Under the pieces are notes generated by a model. The model did no database searches. It saw only the letters and a list, made by a program, of their open reading frames with translations, and was not told the DNA's origin. A program made the translations under genes and the position numbers. From positions 124,001 through 188,000 of the forward strand of contig NZ_JADPKA010000110.1 in NCBI RefSeq assembly GCF_023073715.1: a stretch of DNA of 64,000 bases, read 5' to 3'. Position 1 is the first letter of the stretch. Every line of letters starts with the position of its first letter. Below are positions 8,518 through 19,785 of the stretch, in pieces. The stretch comes from Bradyrhizobium sp. 164. GTDB lineage: Bacteria > Pseudomonadota > Alphaproteobacteria > Rhizobiales > Xanthobacteraceae.

Positions 8518-8607
8518 GCCTCCCCATTTTCCTTAAAGAGAGAATAGACCGAACTGACGCGGCATCAAAGCGAGCCACCCTCACCCGCAAGGGGAGAGAG
8601 GAAAAGC

Positions 8608-9063
8608 CTAGCCCGACAGTGCGGCCTTCACCAAGCCGCTGGCTTTACCGAAGTCCATCTGTCCCGCGTACTTCGCCCGCAACGCTGCGATCACCTTGCC
8701 CATGTCTTTCATGCCGGCCGCGCCGGTTTCAGTGACCGCATCCGAGATCGCTTTCTTCACCTCGTCGTCCGACATCTGCTTCGGCAAATACGCCGAGATC
8801 ACCACGATCTCCTCGCGCTCCTGGGTGGCGAGCTCGGCGCGACCGCCCTTGTCGTAGAGCTCAACCGCCTCCTGGCGCTGCTTGATCATTTTCTGCAGCA
8901 CCGCGAGGATGTCGGCGTCCGACAGCGGCGGCTTGCCACTGCCGCGAGCGTCGATGTCGGCATTCTTGATGGTCGAATTGACCATGCGTAGCGTGGACAG
9001 CTTGCGCTCGTCCTTGGCCTTCATGGCCTCCTTGACCGCATTGTTGATGTTGTCGCGCAGCAT
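8608..9063 (-). CDS. GatB/YqeY domain protein
   Basis: A 151-residue YqeY-family protein. It begins MLRDNINNAVKEAMKAKDERK and includes STLRMVNSTIKN, QKMIKQRQEAVELYDKGGR, AYLPKQMSDDEV and MGKVIAALRAKYAGQMDFGKASGLVKAAL, which is the full family layout. YqeY resembles the tRNA-binding tail of GatB of the amidotransferase GatCAB; its own role is unproven. It is divergent from carA, with about 230 bases between. Confidence 0.92.
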   Translation of the reverse strand: MLRDNINNAVKEAMKAKDERKLSTLRMVNSTIKNADIDARGSGKPPLSDADILAVLQKMIKQRQEAVELYDKGGRAELATQEREEIVVISAYLPKQMSDDEVKKAISDAVTETGAAGMKDMGKVIAALRAKYAGQMDFGKASGLVKAALSG

Positions 9064-9253
9064 GGTCGGGTCCTCTCAATCTGTCGCGCCTGATCTAAGC
9101 CGTTCGCGGGCAAGAGGCCATACCGGACCGGCCCGCCGGTGCATTGTTTCCTTGCCGGGGCTCGAAATGGCTCAAAGTTGCCAGTTCCGGCTTAAGTGCC
9201 CGAAGCCGCCCGTCAAATATGCAAAAACGCATGTGAATCCGGCCTGTCCCGCT

Positions 9254-9282
9254 TTGACGGCGGGGCCAGCGCAGACTATGAA
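9254..9282 (+). promoter_or_regulatory. carA promoter, probably leaderless
   Basis: TTGACG (9254-9259) and TATGAA (9277-9282) are separated by exactly 17 bases. The predicted start point falls at 9289-9291, on the carA ATG at 9291, and no purine-rich ribosome site precedes that ATG. A leaderless carA mRNA is therefore the simplest reading. Confidence 0.6.
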
Positions 9283-9290
9283 ACGCGCTC

Positions 9291-10481
9291 ATGACACAAC
9301 ATGACAACGATCCCGCTTGGCCGGACCACAAACCGACCGCGCTCCTCGTGCTTGCCGACGGCACGGTGCTCGAAGGCTTCGGTCTCGGCGCCGAAGGCCA
9401 CGCCGTCGGCGAGGTCTGCTTCAACACCGCGATGACCGGCTATGAGGAGATCCTGACCGATCCCTCCTATGCCGGCCAGCTCATCACCTTCACGTTCCCG
9501 CATATCGGCAATGTCGGAACCAACGAGGAAGATATCGAGACGGTGAACATGGCGGCAACGCCCGGGGCGCGCGGCGTGATCCTGCGCACCGCGATCACCG
9601 ATCCCTCGAACTACCGCGCCACCAAGCACCTCGACCAGTGGCTGAGGGCTCGCGGCATCATCGGCCTCTCCGGCATCGACACCCGCGCGCTGACCGCGCT
9701 GATCCGCTCCAACGGCATGCCCAACGCCGTGATCGCGCATTCCAAGAAGGGTGAGTTCGATCTGCACGGTCTCAAGGAAGAGGCGCGCGAGTGGCCGGGC
9801 CTCGAAGGCATGGACCTCGTGCCGATGGTCACGTCCGGCCAGCGCTTCACCTGGGACGAGACTCCCTGGCTGTGGGACAAGGGTTTCGGCCGCCAGGACA
9901 AGCCCGAGTTCAACGTGGTGGCGATCGATTACGGCATCAAGCGCAACATCTTGCGCCTGCTCGCCGGCGTCGGCTGCAAGGTGACGGTGGTGCCGGCAAC
10001 GACTTCATCTGAGGATATCCTTGCGATGAAGCCGGACGGCGTGTTTCTGTCGAACGGCCCGGGCGATCCGGCGGCGACCGGCAAATATGCCGTACCTGTG
10101 ATCCGGGACGTGATCAAGTCGGGCACGCCGACCTTCGGCATTTGCCTCGGTCACCAGATGCTCGGTCTCGCCGTCGGCGCCAAGACCAAGAAGATGCACC
10201 AGGGCCATCACGGCGCCAACCATCCCGTCAAGGACGAGACCACCGGCAAGGTCGAGATCACCTCGATGAACCACGGCTTTGCCGTGGACGAGACGACTTT
10301 GCCGAAGGGTGCGACGCAGACCCACATCTCGCTGTTCGACGGCTCCAATTGCGGCATCCAGCTCGACGGCAAGCCGGTGTTCTCGGTGCAGTACCACCCC
10401 GAGGCTTCGCCCGGCCCGCGCGACTCGCACTATCTGTTCCAGCGCTTTGCCGATCTGATGCGGCAGAAGAAGAGCGCGTAA
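9291..10481 (+). CDS. carA: Carbamoyl-phosphate synthase small (glutaminase) subunit CarA
   Basis: A 396-residue CarA. It releases ammonia from glutamine and passes it through a tunnel to CarB for carbamoyl phosphate, the precursor of arginine and pyrimidines. The N-terminal small-subunit domain (ALLVLADGTVLEGFGLG, VCFNTAMTGYEEILTDPSY) is followed by the class I glutaminase domain with nucleophile Cys285 in GICLGHQMLG and the His369/Glu371 pair in QYHPEASPGP. Length is normal. carB lies about 4.3 kb downstream on the same strand with unrelated genes between, so the two are not one simple operon here. Confidence 0.98.
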   Translation: MTQHDNDPAWPDHKPTALLVLADGTVLEGFGLGAEGHAVGEVCFNTAMTGYEEILTDPSYAGQLITFTFPHIGNVGTNEEDIETVNMAATPGARGVILRTAITDPSNYRATKHLDQWLRARGIIGLSGIDTRALTALIRSNGMPNAVIAHSKKGEFDLHGLKEEAREWPGLEGMDLVPMVTSGQRFTWDETPWLWDKGFGRQDKPEFNVVAIDYGIKRNILRLLAGVGCKVTVVPATTSSEDILAMKPDGVFLSNGPGDPAATGKYAVPVIRDVIKSGTPTFGICLGHQMLGLAVGAKTKKMHQGHHGANHPVKDETTGKVEITSMNHGFAVDETTLPKGATQTHISLFDGSNCGIQLDGKPVFSVQYHPEASPGPRDSHYLFQRFADLMRQKKSA

Positions 10482-10665
10482 GGGCGCTATCGCCTTTGCG
10501 GCGTGATGCACTGCTGAACCGGGGGCCATAGACACGGCGTTCCGGGTCCGGGCTCAGCGACGCATCGCTTCGCGCGGCTTCGCGTCCGGGACACGACACC
10601 TGTCCAGGAACGCCTGCACAGGATGAAATGTTGTCCGGGCACTCTCGTGTAGCAGGAGCCCCGCC

Positions 10666-11190
10666 ATGTCCGTCGTCCGCGACAAGGCCGAGCCGCTCGC
10701 CATCGTGTTCGAAGATGACGGGCTCGTGCCAAACAACATCCTCCCGTTCCTGGTTTACCAGGGCGCGGTGAAGCTCGATCCGGAGCAGCCGGAAGAGACT
10801 ATCGAAGAGCTGTTCGAAGCGAACGGCTGGGGCGGCACGTGGCGCAACGGCGTCTACGATTATCTGCACTATCATTCGACCGTGCATGAGGTGCTCGGCG
10901 TTGCGCGCGGCAGCGCTCGCGTCCGCTTCGGCGGCGACCATGGCCAGGAGCTTCAGATCAAGGCGGGCGACGTTGCGATCCTGCCGGCCGGTACCGGCCA
11001 CCAATGCATCAAGGCGAGCGACGATTTCTGCGTGATCGGCGCTTATCCGCCAGGCGCCAAGATGGAGATCACGCGGGCGACGGCTGAAAATCACGCCAAG
11101 GCGCTGAAGACGATTCCGCAAGTCGCGATGCCGCCGGCCGATCCGGTGACGGGCAAGGAAGGCGCGCTGATGAGGTTGTGGCGGTCGTGA
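10666..11190 (+). CDS. Cupin-domain protein
   Basis: A 174-residue single-domain cupin. The core reads YDYLHYHSTVHEVLGVARGSARVRFGG (given in two parts: YDYLHYHSTVHEVLG and VARGSARVRFGG) and then IKAGDVAILPAGTGHQCI, with His residues in both cupin motifs suited to metal binding. Similar proteins are common hypothetical cupins in rhizobia; no reaction is known for this group. It follows carA by 184 bases and may be transcribed separately. Confidence 0.82.
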   Translation: MSVVRDKAEPLAIVFEDDGLVPNNILPFLVYQGAVKLDPEQPEETIEELFEANGWGGTWRNGVYDYLHYHSTVHEVLGVARGSARVRFGGDHGQELQIKAGDVAILPAGTGHQCIKASDDFCVIGAYPPGAKMEITRATAENHAKALKTIPQVAMPPADPVTGKEGALMRLWRS

Positions 11191-11213
11191 GTCGAGAACG
11201 CCGGCCAAACACG

Positions 11214-11373
11214 CGGTCGTCGTCCCGGCGCCGGCCGCACCCATACCCTCAGGAAGACGTTTTGGCGGGAAATGGCGGCCGCGAGTCTTCGCCAAACTCA
11301 AGCCTGTGGCGACGGGTCCCGGATCTGCGCGCGCTTGGGGCGCGCTTGTCCGGGACGACGTTGCGGAAGAATT
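11214..11373. repeat. Interspersed palindromic repeat, family A
   Basis: The gap between the cupin and dps genes contains GTCGTCCCGGCGCCGGCCGC, TTTTGGCGGGAAATGGCGGC and GGCGCGCTTGTCCGGGACGAC-like blocks with inverted symmetry (CGTCCCGG against CCGGGACG). These match the general pattern of the other family A gaps. No gene is supported. Confidence 0.45.
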
Positions 11374-11379
11374 AGCGCC

Positions 11380-11904
11380 CTACCCCGCGTTGCTGCCCTC
11401 CTGCCTTGTGGCTTCGAACAGGAACCAGGTGCGGCGCTCGGTCTCATCGATGAAGTTTTCGAGGATGCTGGCGCTGGCGACATCGCCGGCTTCGTCGCAG
11501 ACCTCATGCGCCTTACGCATCGCAGCCGCGACGTGCTTGTTGTCCTGCATCAGCTCGCGCAGCATCTCGCGCGGCGGAACGTAGTCCTCGTTGTTGTCCT
11601 TGATGGTCTGGAGTTTTGCAACCTGGCCGATCGACCTCAGCGTGGTGCCGCCGATCTTGCGGACGCGCTCGGCGAGCTGGTCGGTGGTGGCGAAGATCTG
11701 GTCGGACTGCTCGTCGAGCAGCAAATGATAATCGCGGAAATGCCGGCCGCTGATGTGCCAGTGGAAATTCTTGGTTTTCAGATACAGCGCGAATGCGTCG
11801 GCCAGAAGCACGTTGAGCGCCTGCGAGACCTTCTTGACCCCATCGGGCGGCAGATCGGTGGGGGTGTCGAGATCGGGCGAGACCTTGTTGTTGGTTTTGC
11901 TCAC
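11380..11904 (-). CDS. dps: Dps-family ferritin-like DNA protection protein
   Basis: A 174-residue Dps/ferritin-like protein that oxidises and stores iron and protects DNA in stress or stationary phase. The ferroxidase signature is intact: KTKNFHWHISGRHFRDYH followed by LLLDEQSDQIF. The gene most likely starts at a GTG at 11904 (VSKTNNKVSPD). An AGGAAGG sequence sits about 6 bases upstream of it, whereas the upstream ATG has no such site and would add a basic leader unlike the family. Homododecamer assembly is a family property. It is divergent from the methyltransferase gene. Confidence 0.9.
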   Translation of the reverse strand: MSKTNNKVSPDLDTPTDLPPDGVKKVSQALNVLLADAFALYLKTKNFHWHISGRHFRDYHLLLDEQSDQIFATTDQLAERVRKIGGTTLRSIGQVAKLQTIKDNNEDYVPPREMLRELMQDNKHVAAAMRKAHEVCDEAGDVASASILENFIDETERRTWFLFEATRQEGSNAG

Positions 11905-12018
11905 GGGAGACCTTCCTGTTAGGACGCGGACATTGACGGCGCGCCGTCGCACCCCTAACGCAAGGCGGGCAGCGCCGGTTCCGTTGGCGGAACCGTTTGG
12001 CCGGGATGTTCAAATACC

Positions 12019-12720
12019 ATGGACGATTGGATCGATTATTACGACTCCACGCATACGATCTATGTCAGCAAGCTGCATCGCGACTTGCACTTCCAGATCA
12101 TTGCGCGGGACATCATCGGCTATATCCCCTCGTCCGACGCCGTGGTGCTGGACTATGCCTGCGGCGAGGCGCTGTCGGCGAACCAGGTGGCCGCCGCGTG
12201 TGGCAAGCTGATCCTGGCCGAGCCCGCGCCGGGAGTGCGCGGCCGGCTGATCGCGCGGTTCGCTCCGAACACCAAGATCCGCGTCCGTTCGCTCGATGAC
12301 GTCCGCGAGATGCAGGACCGGTCGATCGATCTCGTCGTGATGAACTCGGTCGCGCAATACATGACGCCGGAGGAGCTGGATGGCGCTCTCCTCAACATCC
12401 GCCGGATCCTAAAACCCTCCGGCAAGCTGGTGCTCGGGGATATCCTCCAGCCCAATGTCGGCATGGTCAGGGACGTGATGGCGCTGCTCAGCTTCGGCGT
12501 GCGGCACGGCTTCCTGAAGGACGCGCTGGTCGGGCTGATCAGCACCGCGCTCTCGGACTATCGCCAGCTGCGCTCACGCATCGGGCTCCAGCGCTACAGC
12601 GAGGCGGAGATCACCGCGAAGCTGACGGCGGCCGGGTTCGTCGTCCAGCGCGCGCACACCAATATCGGCCACAATCACTGGCGCATGACCTTCATCGCGC
12701 GGCCACCTCTGATCCGTTAA
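12019..12720 (+). CDS. Class I SAM-dependent methyltransferase
   Basis: A 233-residue Rossmann-fold methyltransferase. Motif I is VVLDYACGEALSANQVA in place of the usual DxGCGxG, acidic motif II is KLILAEPAP, and the later DLVVMNSVAQYM and IRRILKPSGKLVLGDIL blocks are typical. The C-terminal part (RYSEAEITAKLTAAGF...NHWRMTFIARP) matches class I enzymes acting on small molecules or lipids. Substrate is unknown. It is a single gene upstream of tRNA-Cys. Confidence 0.82.
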   Translation: MDDWIDYYDSTHTIYVSKLHRDLHFQIIARDIIGYIPSSDAVVLDYACGEALSANQVAAACGKLILAEPAPGVRGRLIARFAPNTKIRVRSLDDVREMQDRSIDLVVMNSVAQYMTPEELDGALLNIRRILKPSGKLVLGDILQPNVGMVRDVMALLSFGVRHGFLKDALVGLISTALSDYRQLRSRIGLQRYSEAEITAKLTAAGFVVQRAHTNIGHNHWRMTFIARPPLIR

Positions 12721-12775
12721 GTATAACAACCAGCCGAGGTGGCCTGCCGCGCCTCCGATCGGTAATGATCGATGC

Positions 12776-12851
12776 GGCCCGGTGGCGGAAGCGTCTACGC
12801 GAGGGCGGTGCAACGCTCTTCATCCTGGTTCAAATCCAGGCCGGGTCTCCA
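12776..12851 (+). tRNA. tRNA-Cys (GCA) with unusual anticodon arm
   Basis: A 76-base cloverleaf can be drawn: acceptor GGCCCGG with CCGGGTC (one G-T pair), discriminator T and encoded CCA, short D stem GCG/CGC, anticodon stem AGGGC/GCTCT and a perfect T arm CCTGG-TTCAAAT-CCAGG. U73 and the GGCC start fit tRNA-Cys. The loop GGTGCAAC has T followed by anticodon GCA, but it is 8 bases long rather than 7 (or 6 if the outer G and C pair), and the D loop lacks the GG dinucleotide. It may be a divergent functional tRNA-Cys or a decaying copy. Confidence 0.7.
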
Positions 12852-12912
12852 CGCTTCGCCCCTGCGGGGCTACGCGTGGCGCAGCCATGCTAGACCGGCA
12901 GGGGCGAAGCGT
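12851..12912. repeat. 15-bp inverted repeat just after tRNA-Cys
   Basis: ACGCTTCGCCCCTGC (12851-12865) and its exact complement GCAGGGGCGAAGCGT (12898-12912) flank a 32-base centre. It starts at the last base of the tRNA and continues into CGTAGCTTCAGCGAAGCG and GAAGACGGA, which resembles repeat DNA near 47.97 kb (CGTAGCTCGACGAGCGAAGG). It could end tRNA transcription or be a repeat inserted at the tRNA end. Confidence 0.6.
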
Positions 12913-12969
12913 GTCCGGCGTAGCTTCAGCGAAGCGAAAGCGAAGACGGACTGCTCGCGCGCAATCGTC

Positions 12970-13347
12970 TCATTTTCGGTCGGCGTCGACCATCTCGCAC
13001 TCGGACAGCAGCTGAAGCCGGTCGGCGTCCTTGGCCGCTGACTTGATCACGGCATCGAGCACGCCCGGGAAGCGCGCATCCAGATCCTCGCGGCGCAGCC
13101 GCATGAAGCGGTTGGTGCCGGCCACGCGGGTCTGCATCAGGCCGCATTCGCGCAGTTTGGCAAAGTGATAGGCGAGGTTGGACTTGCCGCCGAGGCCGCT
13201 GAAATCGCCACAGCAGAGCTCGCTGCTGACACGTTCTTGCTGCGCGAGCTGGTAGACGATCGCCAACCGGATCGGATCGCTCAGGCAATCCAGGACCATC
13301 GGCAGCTCGATCTGCTCGCGGGTCGGGTGAAATGGCATTCGGCTCAT
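12970..13347 (-). CDS. ArsR-family repressor divergent from MFS exporter
   Basis: A 125-residue winged-helix regulator. It reads LDCLSDPIRLAIVYQLAQQ, then the helix-turn-helix region LGGKSNLAYHFAKLRECGL and the wing TRVAGTNRFMRLRREDL. A vicinal pair SELCCGDFSG before the recognition helix could be redox or thiol active, but this is inference. The ATG at 13347 was chosen: a minus-strand promoter (TTGAAC 13381-13376, TATGAT 13359-13354) would start at about 13347, giving a leaderless mRNA. A second in-frame Met at 13338 is possible. It probably controls itself and the MFS gene through the GTTCAA-N6-TTGAAC sites. Confidence 0.88.
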   Translation of the reverse strand: MSRMPFHPTREQIELPMVLDCLSDPIRLAIVYQLAQQERVSSELCCGDFSGLGGKSNLAYHFAKLRECGLMQTRVAGTNRFMRLRREDLDARFPGVLDAVIKSAAKDADRLQLLSECEMVDADRK

Positions 13348-13353
13348 GGGTCC

Positions 13354-13441
13354 ATCATAGCGACGAGACCGAAATGTTCAACAGTTCTTGAACCAATTGA
13401 CTTCTAGGCCGGTTCAACCAATAGTTCAATAAACGTTGAAC
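13354..13441. promoter_or_regulatory. Divergent promoter region with two GTTCAA-N6-TTGAAC operators
   Basis: Two identical-format palindromes GTTCAA-N6-TTGAAC are at 13376-13393 and 13424-13441, with a further half-site GTTCAA at 13412-13417. The first covers the -35 of the regulator promoter (minus strand, -10 at 13354-13359) and ends just before the MFS -35 TTGACT (13397-13402). The second overlaps the end of the MFS -10 (AATAGT, 13420-13425) and its start point. One repressor could thus close both promoters. Confidence 0.75.
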
Positions 13442-13456
13442 ATAAGGATTTCTCCC

Positions 13457-14626
13457 ATGAGCGTGTTCTGGCTGGCCCTGGCGGCCTTCGCGATCGGCAC
13501 TGAAGGATTTGTCATTGCAGGACTTTTACCGGCGATCGCCACTGACCTCTCGATTTCGGTCTCGGCCGCCGGCCAGCTGGTCACCGCTTACGCCCTCACC
13601 TATGCCGTGGGCTCGCCGATCCTGGCGGTCACGCTCAACAACATCGACCGCCGCACCGTGTTGGCTCTGGCGTTGACGACCTTCGTCGCCGGCAACCTCG
13701 CCGCAATGGCGGCCTCAAGCTACGCCCTGCTGCTGGCCTCGCGTATGCTGATGGCGCTGGGCTCGGGACTGTGCATGCCGACGGCACTGGCAGTGTCCGT
13801 GGCGGTCGCCTCGCCCGAACGGCGCGGACGTGCGGTGGCCCTCGTCACCTCGGGCCTTACGGTCGCAACCGTCATCGGCGTCCCCCTTGGCAATCTCGTC
13901 GGCAGCCTGCTCGGCTGGCGCGCCACGTTTGCCATGGTCGCCCTGATCGGCACGGTGGCACTCGCCGGCCTTCTGCTTGGGCTACCCAAAGGCCTGCCGC
14001 GCAACACCGCCTCGCTGAGCGAGCGGCTGGCGGTGGCGCGTCACAGCAATGTCTTGATCGCGCTTGTGATCACAATTTTATGGGCGCTCGGCGGCTTCAC
14101 CGTGTTCACCTATTTCGCCGTTCCTCTGCGCAGCCTCGGCTTTGACGCCTCGCAGATCAGTCTGGCACTGCTGGTGTTCGGCGGCGCCGCCGCGATCGGC
14201 AACATGCTCGGCGGCGTCCTGGCCGACCGGCTCGGCACGCTCGCCACCGCCGCGCTCGGGCTCGCCGGCATGGCGAGTGCGCTGATCCTGCATTCGCTGG
14301 TGCTGAAGCTGATGCCCGGACAGGCGCATTATACGGTGCTGGGCGCGATCTTCCTCTGGGGCGTCTCGGGCTGGGCGTTTTATCCGGCCCAGATCGCCAG
14401 CATCATCCGGATCGAGCCGCAGGCCTCGATGATCGCGCTCTCGCTCAACGCCTCGGCGATGTATCTCGGCTTCGCCATCGGCGGCGCCCTGGGCGGCGCG
14501 GTGCTGGCCACACTCTCGCCCAATGACCTCGGCTGGATCGGCGGAACGAGCGTTGCCGCCTCGCTTCTGGTGCATCTCGCCCGCGGCTGGCAGGCGCGGC
14601 CAAAACCGGTCAAAATTGCCGGTTGA
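13457..14626 (+). CDS. MFS drug/metabolite exporter (DHA1-type)
   Basis: A 389-residue major facilitator with about 12 membrane helices. It starts MSVFWLALAAFAIGTEGFVIAGLLPAIA, typical of the AraJ/NepI-like DHA1 group, and the loop 2-3 region is VTLNNIDRRTVLALAL. The ATG at 13457 is preferred; AAGGA lies about 8 bases before it, whereas an in-frame TTG at 13436 lies inside operator 2. It exports an unknown toxic or metabolic compound, presumably the inducer sensed by the divergent ArsR protein. Confidence 0.9.
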   Translation: MSVFWLALAAFAIGTEGFVIAGLLPAIATDLSISVSAAGQLVTAYALTYAVGSPILAVTLNNIDRRTVLALALTTFVAGNLAAMAASSYALLLASRMLMALGSGLCMPTALAVSVAVASPERRGRAVALVTSGLTVATVIGVPLGNLVGSLLGWRATFAMVALIGTVALAGLLLGLPKGLPRNTASLSERLAVARHSNVLIALVITILWALGGFTVFTYFAVPLRSLGFDASQISLALLVFGGAAAIGNMLGGVLADRLGTLATAALGLAGMASALILHSLVLKLMPGQAHYTVLGAIFLWGVSGWAFYPAQIASIIRIEPQASMIALSLNASAMYLGFAIGGALGGAVLATLSPNDLGWIGGTSVAASLLVHLARGWQARPKPVKIAG

Positions 14627-14693
14627 TGGGCGTTTTTCGGGGTTTCGCCGCCCTGAAAACTGGTCTAAGACCCACCCGCGCGCGAGGGAGACC

Positions 14694-14740
14694 ACCGCGC
14701 TCTCGGCCACAGGGACGCGCGGTAGCGCGCCCTTTTTTTT
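14694..14740 (+). terminator. Hairpin terminator/attenuator in front of carB
   Basis: A GC stem CGCGC (14716-14720) - GGTA - GCGCG (14725-14729), flanked by further G-C pairs, is followed by eight T residues at 14733-14740, only 27 bases before the carB ATG. Upstream ACCGCGC (14694-14700) is exactly complementary to GCGCGGT (14717-14723), so it can form a competing hairpin that destroys the terminator. This is the architecture of a transcription attenuator; it would also end MFS transcripts. Confidence 0.65.
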
Positions 14741-14767
14741 GCCCAAATCCCAGTCCGGCGAGAGTTG

Positions 14768-18232
<3,465 letters not shown>

Positions 18233-18451
18233 TTGCTAGCGGGGGTGGGTCTTGGGCTCAGCCTTTCGCTAAGTGATTGGCAAGGAAGCCACAATGGCGG
18301 GAGGAACTGTCCGGCCATGTGAGTGTTCTGTTCCGGCGCCAGACCCGAATAATAATCCCGGTGGGCGCATTTTGAGCCCCGGGAACACCGACGCATCAAG
18401 GTTGCCGCGCCACCCTTTATATGGGCGCGCAGCTGAAGGACGAGAGAAGAG

Positions 18452-18925
18452 ATGGAAAAGGTTCCGATGACCCAGGCCGGCTTTGTCGCGCTCGGGGAAG
18501 AATTGAAGCAGCGCCAGTCTGTAGACCGTCCGCGGATCATCGAGCATATCGCGGAGGCGCGCTCGCACGGAGACCTGTCGGAGAACGCGGAATATCATGC
18601 CGCGAAGGAAGAGCAGTCCCACAATGAGGGCCGCATCGCCGAACTCGAGGACAAGCTCGCGCGCGCCGACATCATCGACATCTCGAAGCTCTCCGGCGAC
18701 ACCATCAAGTTCGGCGCCACCGTGACGCTGGTCGACGAGGACACCGACAAGAAGACGGTGTGGCAGATCGTCGGCGAGGTCGAGGCCGACGCCAAGAAGG
18801 GCCGCATCTCCATCACCTCGCCGCTCGCCCGCGCCCTGATCGGCAAGAAGAAGGGCGCCTCCGTCGAGGTCAACACGCCGGGCGGCGCCAAGGCGTATGA
18901 GATCACCAAGGTGGAGTGGCGGTAG
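18452..18925 (+). CDS. greA: Transcript cleavage factor GreA
   Basis: A 157-residue GreA, which enters the RNA polymerase secondary channel and stimulates cleavage of backtracked RNA. The N-terminal coiled coil has the acidic tip in GDLSENAEYHAAKEEQ, whose Asp and Glu hold the catalytic Mg. The C-terminal FKBP-like domain contains KKTVWQIVGEVEADAKKGRISITSPLARALIGKK (split here only as a region). GreA follows carB in several alphaproteobacteria. It has its own 220-base upstream gap. Confidence 0.97.
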   Translation: MEKVPMTQAGFVALGEELKQRQSVDRPRIIEHIAEARSHGDLSENAEYHAAKEEQSHNEGRIAELEDKLARADIIDISKLSGDTIKFGATVTLVDEDTDKKTVWQIVGEVEADAKKGRISITSPLARALIGKKKGASVEVNTPGGAKAYEITKVEWR

Positions 18926-19040
18926 AGATTTGCCGCTGCCCGTGACGCCGTTCCGAAAAGGCGGCGCAATGCGCGGCGCGGCTCTGCAGCGCATCGCTGA
19001 AGATGCGCTGCGCTCCGGCCGGGGCAGGCGATCACCCGAG

Positions 19041-19520
19041 CTACCTTCGTCCCTTCACGTCGAGCGGCACCGCCGCCTCATATTTCGAATTGTGCAGCAC
19101 CAGCGAGGTCCGCACGTTGCGCACATGGGGCGCGGCGGTCAGGTGCGTGACGAAATCCTGGAAGGTCGCCATGTCGGGGGCGACGCATTTCAGGATGAAA
19201 TCGACCTCGCCCGACAGCATCCAGCATTCCCGCACCAAGGGCTCGGCGCGGACGAATTCCTCGAAGGCGCGCAAATCCGCTTCGGCCTGGCTGGACAGGT
19301 GCACGGCGGCGAATACGGTGACGTCGAAGCCGAGCTTGCGGGCGTCCAGCAGGCCGCGATAGCCATGGATATAGCCCTCCTCCTCCAGCGCCCGGACGCG
19401 GCGCAGGCAGGGCGGCGGCGAGATGCCGACGCGCTTGGCCAGCTCGACATTCGTGATTCGACCGTCGGCCTGAATCTCGGTGAGAATTTTCAGGTCGATC
19501 TCGTCTAGGCTCCGCGACAC
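19041..19520 (-). CDS. Lrp/AsnC-family transcriptional regulator
   Basis: A 159-residue Lrp-type regulator. The helix-turn-helix is LDEIDLKILTEIQADGRITN...ELAKRVGISPPPCLRRV, and the C-terminal RAM ligand domain begins after the linker (VTVFAAVHLSSQAEADLRAF). The start is the GTG at 19520 with GGAG about 10 bases upstream. A longer frame to an ATG at 19622 is rejected because it would translate the GCGCAAT palindrome region. It likely binds those upstream sites and so also affects the divergent trxB. The effector, probably an amino acid, is unknown. Confidence 0.92.
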   Translation of the reverse strand: MSRSLDEIDLKILTEIQADGRITNVELAKRVGISPPPCLRRVRALEEEGYIHGYRGLLDARKLGFDVTVFAAVHLSSQAEADLRAFEEFVRAEPLVRECWMLSGEVDFILKCVAPDMATFQDFVTHLTAAPHVRNVRTSLVLHNSKYEAAVPLDVKGRR

Positions 19521-19594
19521 GTGATTGGAACTCCTGGCCTCGGCGGCGGTATTGGGTGGCTTGTCGCAATCCTCATACCCAGTCCATACGCCCA

Positions 19595-19623
19595 GCGCAA
19601 TTTTATTGCGCGTGCAGCGCAAT
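19595..19623. promoter_or_regulatory. Lrp-type operator: three GCGCAAT half-sites
   Basis: GCGCAAT (19595-19601), its inverse ATTGCGC (19605-19611) and a third GCGCAAT (19617-19623) lie upstream of the lrp gene and between it and trxB. First and third copies are 22 bases apart, two helical turns. This fits binding of an Lrp multimer and autoregulation. Confidence 0.6.
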
Positions 19624-19785
19624 TGACTTTTGTTCCTTGTTGGAAAAATCCGCCGATAGGGAATGCAATTCTTGCATAGCTCACCAGAAGGCTTAGATTA
19701 GCTCTGATATTTCAGCGCCTCCGCGAGGCCTCCCGGCACGTTCCGCGCGCGCGCTGCAAATCCCCCGTGAAAGGCGTCCACCGAA

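Noticed and set aside
9301..9303. Second ATG ten bases into carA as the start
   Set aside because: It is out of frame with the CarA protein.
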